DNA from: JADHLJ01 sp038118725
GTDB taxonomy: Bacteria > Pseudomonadota > Alphaproteobacteria > Thalassobaculales > Thalassobaculaceae
Assembly: GCA_038118725.1 (NCBI GenBank)
Contig: JAYOIK010000060.1
Location: 1-33,274 of the forward strand
Direction: 5' to 3'
DNA length: 33,274 nucleotides
A program made the position numbers and the translations under genes. This document shows, one piece after another, positions 15,391-23,859 of this stretch (position 1 is the stretch's first letter; each line of letters starts with the position of its first letter). The notes beneath the pieces are model-generated. The model was not told the DNA's origin, ran no database searches, and saw only the letters and a list, made by a program, of their open reading frames with translations.

Positions 15391-16488
15391 CTATTCCGCC
15401 GCCTCGCCCCGGACCTCGTCCTTCCAGGTCTTGAGGACCGGCAGGACTTCCTTGGCGAAGAGTTTGATCGATGACTCGGCGAGCTCATACGGGATGCCGC
15501 CGAACCGGAAGGAGGTGGCGAGCTCGAAATCGCCGATCATCTCGCGGCGCTTCTCGAACTCCCGAAGAATCCGGTCCGGCGTGCCCCAGACCGCCGCCTG
15601 CATGAAGCCGTCGACCATGCCCTCGATGCCGACTTCCTTGGCCACCTCGACCTTGGCGGCATAGCTGTCATAGCCGCTGATCTTGGAGAAATGCTCGCCC
15701 AGAAGCTCGTAGTGATCGTAGTTCGAATAGACGAAGGTCCCCATATATTGCCGGCTCTGTTCCTCGGCGCCCTCCATGGTCGGGGTGCAGACACAGAAAT
15801 CCGCCGTCAGCGGCGGCGGGCCCGGGCGGCCGTGATACTCCTCGAAAAGCTCGGCATGCTGCTTGATCTGCGGCAGCCGCTTCTCCCAGGGGCGGTCGGC
15901 GAACATCACCATGCGACCGCCGAGCTTGGCGGCGGAGACCACCGAATCCTCGCTCGAGGCGACGGCGTAGATCCGCTCATCGATGGGAAAGCGCGGGCGC
16001 GGACGGATCTCGACCCGCGGTTGTTTGTAATGCTTGCCGTCGGCTTCCATCCAGCCGGTGCGCATCGCCTCGACGATCAGGGCCGCGGCCTCGTCAAAGC
16101 GCTCGCGCGATTCCGTCATGGTGGTGCGGAACCCCTCAAATTCCTGGCGCGCCAGCCCCCGCCCCATGCCGAGCCGCAGCCGCCCGCCGGAGAGATGATC
16201 CAGCACCGCCACCTTCTCGGCCACCCGGAGCGGGTCCTGCCAGGGCACGATGATCGCCGCCGTGCCGACATCGATATCCGGATACTTGGCCGTCAGATAC
16301 GACATGACCTGGAGATTGTCCGGACAGAACGAGTAGTCGCGGAAGTGATGCTCCACCGCCCAGAGACAGTCGAAACCCGAATCCGCCGCGATCCCGGCGA
16401 TCCGCAACTCCTCGTCCCAGACCTGCTCGTCGGTGACGCTTTCCTCGCAGCCGTATTTGGTGAAAACCATCTGCAAGCCGATATCCAT
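15391..16488 (-). CDS. LLM-class (luciferase-like) flavin-dependent oxidoreductase
   Basis: A 365-aa TIM-barrel flavin monooxygenase of the bacterial luciferase family. It shows the N-terminal strand DIGLQMVF, the EHHF motif (46-49), the LDHLSGGRLRLGMGRG stretch and the FEGF region typical of the family. Such enzymes use reduced FMN (some use F420) to oxidise aldehydes, sulfonates, amines or heterocycles. No flavin reductase is seen nearby, so reduced flavin would come from elsewhere. GGGAGG lies just before the ATG at 16488. It is the first gene of the four-gene minus-strand operon. Possible operator sequences lie at 16503-16640. Confidence 0.9.
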   Translation of the reverse strand: MDIGLQMVFTKYGCEESVTDEQVWDEELRIAGIAADSGFDCLWAVEHHFRDYSFCPDNLQVMSYLTAKYPDIDVGTAAIIVPWQDPLRVAEKVAVLDHLSGGRLRLGMGRGLARQEFEGFRTTMTESRERFDEAAALIVEAMRTGWMEADGKHYKQPRVEIRPRPRFPIDERIYAVASSEDSVVSAAKLGGRMVMFADRPWEKRLPQIKQHAELFEEYHGRPGPPPLTADFCVCTPTMEGAEEQSRQYMGTFVYSNYDHYELLGEHFSKISGYDSYAAKVEVAKEVGIEGMVDGFMQAAVWGTPDRILREFEKRREMIGDFELATSFRFGGIPYELAESSIKLFAKEVLPVLKTWKDEVRGEAAE

Positions 16489-16502
16489 GCTCGCCTCCCG
16501 CG

Positions 16503-16588
16503 CGGTTGATCCCGGTATCTCCGTTCAACCGGAAGGGTCGCGCGAATAGCGGGCCGGGCCAAGCCGCAATGTGATACTTGATCAACCG
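16503..16588. promoter_or_regulatory. Spaced inverted repeat upstream of the LLM operon
   Basis: CGGTTGATC (16503-16511) is repeated in perfect inversion as GATCAACCG (16580-16588), the second within the palindrome TTGATCAA (16578-16585). The pair brackets the likely promoter region of the minus-strand operon and could be two regulator sites. There is no regulator gene next door, and chance is possible. Confidence 0.35.
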
Positions 16589-16616
16589 ACCGCGACGCCC
16601 GGCGAGCCCAATTGCC

Positions 16617-16640
16617 GCCCAAACATAATGTTATGTGGGC
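16617..16640. promoter_or_regulatory. Near-perfect palindrome between divergent genes
   Basis: ACATAA-TG-TTATGT (16623-16636) is flanked by GCCC and GGGC, giving a 24-base palindrome with two unmatched bases. It lies 41 bases before the TPR-gene ATG. Its AT-rich core stands out in GC-rich DNA. It could be an operator or a small hairpin. Confidence 0.4.
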
Positions 16641-16680
16641 GCGCGCCGCCGCCCGTGCTCTAATGGCCGCGGGAGACGGC

Positions 16681-18035
16681 ATGAGCAACGGCGCGGATCG
16701 GGACGGAAAGTCGGGCGGCTGGCGCTGGAGGAATATCGCCGCGGTCGTCGGCGTGTTCGGGCTCGGCGGGTGGTTGATTTGGAGCCAAACCGACCTGAGC
16801 TTGGCGGACTTTTGTACCCTCCTGACATACGTGGGCCACAAGGATCAGGTTGCGGCTTGCGCGGCGAGCAATGGCGGCTTCTACCTTGGCGCTGGACTCC
16901 TTTTGATCCTGATGGGTCTGGTTTGGTTGGTCCTGACCAAATACAAGGCGGCCAGCGAGGGTTTTGCCTTGATGGCCTCCCATATCCTCGGATTCGTGAA
17001 GTATTCCACTCCCGAAGAACCATCGCCCGCGCCAATCGCGGCGGTCAGGGAAAGTGATCTCAAGTTTCTGAAGGAACTCGCCGACGAGGGTAGCCTGTCG
17101 CCGGAACAGGCGGAACATTTCCAACAACTGAAATCCGCCCTCGCCGACCAAGCGCTCACCCGATTGCGCGCCGAGGCGGGCCCATCGGAGTCCGAGGCCG
17201 ACGCCCAAGCGGACACCGCCATGACCGAGGCGGTCGAGGAAGCCGTTGAGCAAGGCTCCGACGCACAGATCGAGGCCATGCGCTTTATCGGTGCGGGCGA
17301 CATCCCGTCCGGTCTCGACCGCCTCGCCGCCGCCGCCGAGACCGCGACCACCAACGCCGTCGCGCTCTGGCGCCAAGTTGGAGAAATCGCCTATCCCGTC
17401 GACACACGCCGCGCCCGCAACGCCTATGAGCGGGTGATCGCGCTCGGATCGGTTGATCCGTGGGATTACATTTTCCTGGCGCGACTCCAGGTCGTCGCGG
17501 GTAACCTGGATCGCTCGATGGAGATCGCGACATCGGGTTTAACCCTTGCGTCCCTGGCGGTCCGGGACCGATCCGTCCTGCTTAACGAAGTCGGCGACGT
17601 GCTGGTCGACAAGGGCGATCTCGACGCCGCCCTCAANNNNNNNNNNNNNNNNNNNNNNNNNNNNNNNNNNNNNNNNNNNNNNNNNNNNNNNNNNNNNNNN
17701 NNNNNNNNNNNNNNNNNNNNNNNNNNNNNNNNNNNNTCGGCGACGTGCTGGTCGACAAGGGCGATCTCGACGCCGCCCTCAACCGGTTTCAAGAGAGCTT
17801 GGAGATTGCCCAGGCCCTGGCCCGCGATGATCCGGGCAACGCCGGATGGCGACGCGATCTCGCCTTCACCCATGCCAATGTCGCCCTGGCCGGCGGCGAT
17901 CCGCGCATCCATTGGGGCGAGACGGTGGCGATCCTCGAGGCCCTGGCGGCGGAAGGGAAGCTGGCGCCCCGAGATCGGTGGGCTTTGGAAGACTCGCGCG
18001 CCCAACTCGCCGCTCTAGACGACACTTCCGGCTAA
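16681..18035 (+). CDS. TPR-like membrane protein, interrupted by an assembly gap
   Basis: GGGAGACGG precedes the ATG at 16681. The protein starts with a short basic region and two membrane helices (about 20-40 and 62-86), then an acidic helical region and TPR-type repeats (GDLDAAL, NRFQESLEIAQALARDDPGN). A run of 100 N (17637-17736) splits it, and the frame after the gap differs only because 100 is not a multiple of three. The 46 bases on each side of the gap are identical and in the same codon phase; merging them gives a clean frame of 402 codons. More copies of a repeat unit may really be missing. TPR arrays bind proteins; no specific role can be named. The gene lies between the LLM operon and an exporter but is not obviously tied to either. 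Confidence 0.8.
17591..17782. other. 100-N assembly gap flanked by identical 46-base repeats
   Basis: The N run covers 17637-17736. Bases 17591-17636 and 17737-17782 are identical. This is the mark of contigs that ended inside a repeat and were joined with a placeholder length. The real sequence may simply be one copy of the 46 bases, or several repeat units. Confidence 0.97.
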
Positions 18036-18142
18036 TACCTCCCCCGCGCCTCGCCCTTTGCTCCGTCCGCGACAAGCGGCGCGTTCCATGCGAAAATGGT
18101 GGTCCGAGCCCGTGGGCTCCTCACCCGATCTGAAATCGTGCC

Positions 18143-19675
18143 TTGACCGACCACGCCGCCCCCGCATCGGAGTCGTTTCTGCATCGCTACATCATGCTGG
18201 CGACGCTGACCTTCGTGACCATGCTGTACACGATGACGGTGATGATCGCGAACGTGGCGCTGCCGAAGATGCAGGGGACCTTCGCGGCGACGGTGGATCA
18301 GATCGCGCTGGTGCTGACCTTCAATATCGTCGCGACGGCGGTGGTCACCCCGGCCTCGGGCTGGCTCGCCTCCAGGTTCAGCCGGCGCTCCCTGATGCTG
18401 TATTGCGCGATCGGCTTCACCATCGCCTCGGTCTGTTGCGGGCTGGCGCAGAATCTGGAGCAGCTGGTGTTCTTTCGAATCCTCCAGGGCGGGTTCGGGG
18501 CGCCGCTGGTGCCGGTCTGCATGGCGATGATCCTGGATATCTTTCCGCGCGAGGAGCACGGCACCGCCACCGCGATCTTCGGCATGGGCGTGGTGTTCGG
18601 GCCGATCATCGGGCCGACCGTCGGCGGCTATCTCTCGGAGGAGCTGGGCTGGCGCTGGGTGTTCTTTCTGCTGGTGCCGTTCGGGGTGCTGGCCATCGCC
18701 TGCATCATCGCGGTCATCGACGACCGCAAGAAGGCGCCGGAGACCAAGCTGGACTGGACCGGCCTGGTCTCGCTGTCGATCGGCATCGCGGCGCTACAGC
18801 TGATGCTCGACCGGGGCCAGCGGCTGGACTGGTTCGACTCGCCCGAGATCATCCTGGAGGCCCTGATCGCGGCGGGGGCGCTTTATATCTTCCTTGCCCA
18901 TACCTTCACCACCAAGCAGCCGTTTCTGGACCCGCGCATCCTGCTTGACCGCAACTACGCGCTGGGGATCATGATCACCTTCCTGTTCGGCATGGTGCTG
19001 TGGACGCCGCTGATCCTCTATCCGCCGATGATGCAGGGCTTGCAGAACTATCCGGAGAACGAGATCGGCCTCTATCTGGCGCTGCGCGGGCTCGGCACGC
19101 TCTGCGGCTCGACGCTGCTCGCCTTCATCAACCGCTGGTTCGATCCCCGGCTGATCCTCACCATCGGGTTTCTGCTCCAGGGTATCGCGGGGTGGTACAT
19201 GGCGGCCTTCGACATCAATCTCTCGGCCTTCGAGCTTGCCTGGACCAACGCGCTGGCCGGGCTCGGGGTCGGCTTCGTCTGGGTGCCGCTGACCCTGATC
19301 ACCTTTTCGACCCTGTCCAAGGACAAGCTGAACGAGGGCAGCGCGTTTTTCCACCTGGTCCGCAATATCGGCAGTTCGATCTCGATCTCGCTGACCATCG
19401 CGCTGGTCATCCAATCCTCGTCGATGAGCTATGCCGACCTCACCGGCTTCGTGTCGATCTTCGGCGAGTCGAGCTCGGTCATGGCGCTGAAGGGCGCGCC
19501 GACACCGGAGACCGCGCCTGAACTCATGCGCCTGTCGGGAGAGATCAGGCGTCAATCCCAGATGATCGGCTATATCAACGCCTTCACGCTGTATACGATC
19601 CTCGCCTTCTCGGTGATCCCGCTGATCATGCTGGTGCGCATGCCCAAGGAAGAGGCGCCGGTCGCGGCGGAATAG
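18143..19675 (+). CDS. MFS exporter, DHA2 (EmrB/QacA) family
   Basis: A 510-aa drug:H+ antiporter-like transporter with about fourteen hydrophobic helices. The antiporter motif C GMGVVFGPIIGPTVGG lies in helix 5, and SRFSRRSLMLYC is the loop 2-3 motif. Members export drugs, organic acids or siderophores, often with an EmrA-type adaptor, but none is adjacent. The frame has no ATG before its first helix; the best start is TTG at 18143, giving MTDHAAPASESF. An internal ATG at the first helix would clip the N-terminus. It lies 107 bases after the TPR-like gene, with no clear promoter seen. Confidence 0.9.
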   Translation: MTDHAAPASESFLHRYIMLATLTFVTMLYTMTVMIANVALPKMQGTFAATVDQIALVLTFNIVATAVVTPASGWLASRFSRRSLMLYCAIGFTIASVCCGLAQNLEQLVFFRILQGGFGAPLVPVCMAMILDIFPREEHGTATAIFGMGVVFGPIIGPTVGGYLSEELGWRWVFFLLVPFGVLAIACIIAVIDDRKKAPETKLDWTGLVSLSIGIAALQLMLDRGQRLDWFDSPEIILEALIAAGALYIFLAHTFTTKQPFLDPRILLDRNYALGIMITFLFGMVLWTPLILYPPMMQGLQNYPENEIGLYLALRGLGTLCGSTLLAFINRWFDPRLILTIGFLLQGIAGWYMAAFDINLSAFELAWTNALAGLGVGFVWVPLTLITFSTLSKDKLNEGSAFFHLVRNIGSSISISLTIALVIQSSSMSYADLTGFVSIFGESSSVMALKGAPTPETAPELMRLSGEIRRQSQMIGYINAFTLYTILAFSVIPLIMLVRMPKEEAPVAAE

Positions 19676-19767
19676 AAAAGCGGACGGATCTACCGACGAG
19701 GCTACCCGTCTCGCCGGTTCGGGATTAGCATGACATTCCCCCTGCGTGACAAAGCCGCGAGGTTCCG

Positions 19768-20664
19768 ATGCCCTCCGATATCGCCACCCTTGATCTGGAA
19801 TATCTTCGCCATGGCGAGCGGGCGATGATGCTGACCCTGCACAAGCCCGCCGGCGACGGCCCCCACCCCTTCGTGGTCGATCTGCATGGCGGGGCCTGGA
19901 ACAAGGGCGACCGCTCGGAAAGCGCCGGTCGCCGCGCGGTCCTCGCAGAGGCGGGCATCGCGGCCGCGGCCCTGGATTTTCGCCAGGCGGCGGACGGCTA
20001 TCCAAGCTCCCTCGTCGATATCAATTTCGCGCTGCGTTGGCTGAAGGCGAAGGCCGGGGAGTTCGGCCTTGACCCGGCGCGCGCCGGTATCGTCGGCCAA
20101 TCCAGCGGCGGGCATCTCGCCATGTTGGCGGCGATGCGTCCCGACGATCCCCGCTATGCCGCGATCCCGCTGCCGGAAGATCTATCGCCTCGGGACGCGC
20201 CCTGGGACGCAACCGTGCGATGCGTGGCCATGACCTGGCCGGTGATCAATCCCCTCTCGCGCTATCGTCACGCCCTGCGCGAGCGGGCAAGCGCCACGCC
20301 GCCGAGCTGGATCGGCGATATTCCCGAGCGCCACGACACCTATTGGCGAACCGAGGATGCGATGGCCGAGGGCAACCCGACAGTGGCGCTGGAGCGCGGC
20401 GAGACGCTCCGGACCCCGCCCGCGCTGTGGGTCCAGCCCCGGCCAGACCCGGTGCATGACTACAACGACCCGGACTCGGATTTCGACGGCAACGAGCCTG
20501 ACCGCTTCGCCGCCCGCTACCGCGCCCGGGGTGGCGAGATCGAGATCCGCGAGATCAGCCCGGCCGATCGCGCCACCGGGAGGCCCCATCACATGGTCGC
20601 TGAATTCTGCCGCGGGCACCTGATTTCGGGCGATCATTCCGGAACCGAGGCTTCCGCCGCCTGA
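19768..20664 (+). CDS. Alpha/beta hydrolase (esterase/lipase-like)
   Basis: A 298-aa hydrolase of the BD-FAE/esterase type. The oxyanion motif LHGGAWNKGD (39-48) and nucleophile elbow GQSSGGH are clear. The acid is expected in DPVHDYNDPDSD and the base in GRPHHMV near the C-terminus. No signal peptide is visible. The substrate is unknown; relatives act on short esters or on N-formylkynurenine-like amides. It sits 92 bases after the exporter and 41 bases before the cupin gene. Confidence 0.82.
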   Translation: MPSDIATLDLEYLRHGERAMMLTLHKPAGDGPHPFVVDLHGGAWNKGDRSESAGRRAVLAEAGIAAAALDFRQAADGYPSSLVDINFALRWLKAKAGEFGLDPARAGIVGQSSGGHLAMLAAMRPDDPRYAAIPLPEDLSPRDAPWDATVRCVAMTWPVINPLSRYRHALRERASATPPSWIGDIPERHDTYWRTEDAMAEGNPTVALERGETLRTPPALWVQPRPDPVHDYNDPDSDFDGNEPDRFAARYRARGGEIEIREISPADRATGRPHHMVAEFCRGHLISGDHSGTEASAA

Positions 20665-20705
20665 ATTTGTGATAAGCTGCGCGCAACAACCGCTGGAGGA
20701 GCATT

Positions 20706-21215
20706 ATGGGATATACATTGGAACAATTCGCGAGCGATTGCCGCGAGGCGCTGCTCAAGGACTCGGGCCCCGACGGTATCGAAGTCGTTCGGCAATATGT
20801 CGGCAAGGCCTGCGTCGACGAGGATTTCATCGCCACGCATTTCGGCCCCGACAACAACGACCCGCGCAAGCTGATCTACGAGGACCCGGACCTCAAATTC
20901 TGCATCTTCACCCATGTCCACGACGGCGCGAAGACCAGCCCGCCGCATGACCACGGCCCCGCCTGGGCGATCTATGGCCAGGCCGCCGGCACCACCGAGA
21001 TGACCGATTGGCGCTGTGTGACGCCGCCGTCCTCCGATACGCCGGGCATGGTCGAGAAGGTACGGACCTACGAGCTGCCCCCCGGCACCGCCTATGCCTA
21101 TCAGGTCGGCGATCTGCACTCGCCGCATCGCGAGGGCGCGACCAAGCTGATCCGCATCGAGGGGATCAACATGGACGGGGTTCAGCGCGACGCCTTCATG
21201 GTCGCCGCCGAGTAG
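20706..21215 (+). CDS. Cupin-fold metal protein, cysteine-dioxygenase-like
   Basis: A 169-aa double-stranded beta-helix protein. The metal ligands are visible as PPHDHGPAW (His81, His83), with Glu98 downstream in GTTEMTDW and histidines in LHSPHREG (138, 141) as in motif 2. The layout resembles the predicted metal-dependent enzymes near cysteine dioxygenase. Substrate unknown. GGAGGAG 6 bases before the ATG at 20706 makes the start firm. A hairpin after the stop (21234-21273) probably ends the transcript. Confidence 0.8.
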   Translation: MGYTLEQFASDCREALLKDSGPDGIEVVRQYVGKACVDEDFIATHFGPDNNDPRKLIYEDPDLKFCIFTHVHDGAKTSPPHDHGPAWAIYGQAAGTTEMTDWRCVTPPSSDTPGMVEKVRTYELPPGTAYAYQVGDLHSPHREGATKLIRIEGINMDGVQRDAFMVAAE

Positions 21216-21233
21216 CCATATCCGCGTTCCGGC

Positions 21234-21273
21234 GGGGCGGCTCTAGGCCTGGCCGGGCCGGGCCGCCCCGTTT
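21234..21273 (+). terminator. Probable intrinsic terminator after the cupin gene
   Basis: GGGGCGGC (21234-21241) pairs with GCCGCCCC (21262-21269), with a 20-base GC-rich loop followed by GTTT. The T run is short, so efficiency is uncertain. Confidence 0.5.
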
Positions 21274-21350
21274 GCCGTTGAGGGCATCACGACGCCCCTA
21301 AAACATTCCGATGACGCCCTTGGAACAGCAATACGGGCGCGCCGGGACTA

Positions 21351-21371
21351 ACACTTCGGGAAAGAGTGTTT
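21351..21371. promoter_or_regulatory. Inverted repeat upstream of the Rieske oxygenase gene
   Basis: AACACT (21351-21356) and AGTGTT (21366-21371) form a 6-bp inverted repeat with a 9-base centre, ending 17 bases before the ATG. It could be an operator or a 5'-UTR hairpin close to the GGAG ribosome-binding site. Confidence 0.35.
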
Positions 21372-21388
21372 ACCTGGAGTGACCGATC

Positions 21389-22531
21389 ATGGCTGTTCTG
21401 GATATCGACGCCGCGAGCGCGAGTGTTTCCGCGCCGCTTGGCCAGGCCCGCGGCCTGCCGAATGCCTGCTACACCGACCCCCAGTATCACCGCGAGGAAG
21501 CCCACGATCTGTTCGCGCGGACCTGGACCTGTGTCGGGGTCGGCGCCGATATCCCCGAAGCCGGCAACATCATGCCGGTGGCCGCCGCCGGCACGCCGAT
21601 CGTTCTGGTGCGCGACAAGAACGGCGCCGTCAACGCCTTTCACAACGTCTGCAGCCATCGGGGCGTGCAACTGGTCGACGCGCCCGGCAAGCGCAAGCCC
21701 GTGCTGCGCTGTCCGTATCACTCCTGGACCTACGGCCTGGACGGCGCCCTGACCCACACGCCGATGGTCGACGGCCCGGACAAGCATGAATGCGCGCTGA
21801 TCGACAAGGCCTCCCTCGGGCTTCGTCCGGTTCGGGTCTCGCTTTGGAACGATCTGGTTTTCGTCAATCTCTCGGGCGACGCGCCGTCACTGGCCGATCA
21901 CATGGCGCCGCTGGACGCGCGTTGGGCCGCCTATGATTTCTCCAACATGCGGCACGCGGCGAATTGGGAGCTGACCCTCAACGCCAACTGGAAGCTGGCG
22001 ATCGAGAACTTCCTCGAATCCTATCATCTGCCCTGGGTGCATCCGAGCCTCAACGACCGCTCGCCGATCGACAAGCACAAGCACGTCTTCATCTCGGACA
22101 ACCACTTCGGCCAGATCACCGATCAGTTCGCCGCCGACAAGGTCGACGCCAGCCCGTTCACGCCCTTCCCGGGCCTGACCCGCGCCCAGGAACTGTCGGG
22201 AGAGTATCCAATCATCTTCCCGAACGTGATGCTCGGCATCCAGCGTGACCACTTCTACTGCATCATCACCGACCCGCTCGCCCATGATCGCACGCGGGAG
22301 CGCGTGCATCTCTACATGGTCGGCGACGCGCCGGACCGCCCGGACTATCAGCCGGCCTTCGACACCCTGATAGAAACCTGGAAGGAAGTGTTCGAGGAGG
22401 ATATCTGGGTCGTCGAGCGGATGCAGCTCGGCCGCGCCTCGGACGCCTTCGGCGGCGGCGTGCTAACCCCTTATCACGACGACCTGACCCAACGCTTCAT
22501 GCAACGGGTGACCGAGAGCCTCGCGGGTTAG
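21389..22531 (+). CDS. Rieske non-heme iron oxygenase, large (alpha) subunit
   Basis: A 380-aa ring-hydroxylating/demethylating oxygenase. The Rieske [2Fe-2S] ligands are Cys88-x-His90 (CSHRG) and Cys108-x2-His111 (CPYHSW). The catalytic Fe ligands are His213 and His218 in ESYHLPWVHP, with Asp338 likely third. This architecture includes aromatic dioxygenases and quaternary-amine demethylases/monooxygenases (carnitine, choline, stachydrine types); the substrate cannot be fixed. No reductase or ferredoxin gene is adjacent, so electrons must come from elsewhere. TGGAG precedes the ATG at 21389. The 3' side runs into a REP cluster. Confidence 0.92.
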   Translation: MAVLDIDAASASVSAPLGQARGLPNACYTDPQYHREEAHDLFARTWTCVGVGADIPEAGNIMPVAAAGTPIVLVRDKNGAVNAFHNVCSHRGVQLVDAPGKRKPVLRCPYHSWTYGLDGALTHTPMVDGPDKHECALIDKASLGLRPVRVSLWNDLVFVNLSGDAPSLADHMAPLDARWAAYDFSNMRHAANWELTLNANWKLAIENFLESYHLPWVHPSLNDRSPIDKHKHVFISDNHFGQITDQFAADKVDASPFTPFPGLTRAQELSGEYPIIFPNVMLGIQRDHFYCIITDPLAHDRTRERVHLYMVGDAPDRPDYQPAFDTLIETWKEVFEEDIWVVERMQLGRASDAFGGGVLTPYHDDLTQRFMQRVTESLAG

Positions 22532-22558
22532 AGCGACGGGTTCGCTTGCGGGTCACCC

Positions 22559-23013
22559 GTCGCCCTGGCGAACTCCGTCCCCTTCCACCGTCGCCCTGGC
22601 GAACGGCAGGGCCTCGAAAGCATCCGTGTGATCAAACGACTACTATCTCGGCAACCATCGCGAGGTCCCGCCTTGCGCCAGGACGATGGGTTGGGCAAAG
22701 GCCCCGTCCGGAAACAACACCACGCCATGCATTCCACCGCCGCCCTGGCGAACGGCAGGGCCTATCGGCATGGGCCACAAGGCTGAAAACCGGTCGCCTC
22801 GGGTAACCATCGCGAGGTCCTGCCTTGCGCCAGGACGACGGGTTTGGCAAAGGCCCAATCTTGAAACAATGCCATGCCCCACACTCCCCGGTCGCCCTGC
22901 CGTAGGCCAGGGCTTCTGGCGAGGACGAGTCAGCCGCCGCGTCGAGCCGAGACTTGGAACACCCGTGCAAGTCAATCCATTGAGGCAAAAGCCCTTGCCT
23001 ACGCAAGGGCGAC
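22559..23013. repeat. REP/BIME cluster (three paired elements plus a fragment)
   Basis: The gene-free stretch 22532-23042 is almost wholly repeat. It holds a truncated plus unit (22559-22574) and then three plus/minus pairs: 22590-22614 with 22663-22687 (98 bp), 22739-22763 with 22815-22839 (101 bp), and 22891-22915 with 22989-23013 (123 bp; stem GCCCTTG/CAAGGGC in the last unit). The segments between pairs share words such as GGGCAAAGGCC or GGCAAAGGCCC. This is a local expansion of the family seen at 1-156. No CDS is supported here. Confidence 0.85.
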
Positions 23014-23042
23014 GGCCCCTTACCCTCCACGCCCCGTCTTGC

Positions 23043-23732
23043 CTACTCGAACACCGCCACCGCGCGGATCGGGCTGCCGGTGCCACCCTTGATCTTGAGC
23101 GGGAAGCCGATGAACCGGAAGCGCCCCTTGCCGACCAGCTTGTCGAGATGCATCAGGCCCTCCATATGGGTGATACCGCGTTCGGCGCAGGCGATATGGG
23201 CCTTGAAATTCGCCTCGCCCTCGGGTGCCGGGCTGATCGCCTCGACACCGAAGGCGACGATGCCCCGATCGGCCAGCCAGTGAACCGAGTCCACGTGCAG
23301 TCCCGGAAAATCGTGCAGATAGGCCGGCGTGCCGAACAGCCTGTCATTGACGCCCATATGCAGCATCACCGTGTCCCTGGGCTTGATCTCCTGTCCCGAC
23401 GCGGCCAAGGCGGCCTCCATCTCGGCAACGGTGATCTCGTGCTTTAGCGGCACATGGCTGAGGTCCAGGCAAATCGCCTCGGTATAGAAATCCTCGAGCG
23501 GCACTTCGTCGATCGACGGCGCGTCCGGCGCGGGATTGAAATGACAGGGCGCGTCCACATGGGTCGTAGAGTGATCACTCATGGAAATCGACAGGGACTT
23601 GGAGGTGAAACGGGTCTGGCCCGCCGTCTTGACCTCCCGATGGTCGTTCCAGACGGTCATGATAACCGGCGGATGCGACGGGTGCGCCGGGGTGCGGTGC
23701 TCGATGGCGCGGCTAAGATCGATCAGTTGCAT
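23043..23732 (-). CDS. Cyclase-family hydrolase (kynurenine-formamidase-like)
   Basis: A 229-aa metal-dependent hydrolase of the cyclase/KynB family. The metal motif HxxxHxDxxxH is exact: His54, His58, Asp60 and His64 in SDHSTTHVDAPCHF. Family members hydrolyse N-formylkynurenine, isatin or similar amides and lactones; the substrate here is not determined. GGAGGA precedes the ATG at 23732; a frame from 23759 adds nine residues without support. It is divergent from the SDR-led membrane redox cluster, sharing a 127-base promoter region with an AACAT/ATGTT inverted repeat (23755-23777). Confidence 0.87.
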   Translation of the reverse strand: MQLIDLSRAIEHRTPAHPSHPPVIMTVWNDHREVKTAGQTRFTSKSLSISMSDHSTTHVDAPCHFNPAPDAPSIDEVPLEDFYTEAICLDLSHVPLKHEITVAEMEAALAASGQEIKPRDTVMLHMGVNDRLFGTPAYLHDFPGLHVDSVHWLADRGIVAFGVEAISPAPEGEANFKAHIACAERGITHMEGLMHLDKLVGKGRFRFIGFPLKIKGGTGSPIRAVAVFE

Positions 23733-23859
23733 GGCGGTCCTCCGTTGGACGTCTAACATTCACATCCACGTTATGTTCAAATAGCACTCTACGATACCAG
23801 CCCGGTCGTCCCCAAGTCATGGGGGGATTGGGCGGACGCATGAAGGAAGGCTTGGGGGC

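Noticed and set aside
22532..23042. CRISPR array
   Set aside because: The repeats alternate in orientation, are themselves palindromic, have irregular spacing, and no cas gene is present. They are REP/BIME units.
23755..23777. AACAT/ATGTT inverted repeat as the operator of the cyclase/SDR divergent promoters
   Set aside because: Only five base pairs with a 13-base centre; too weak to list as a feature of its own.
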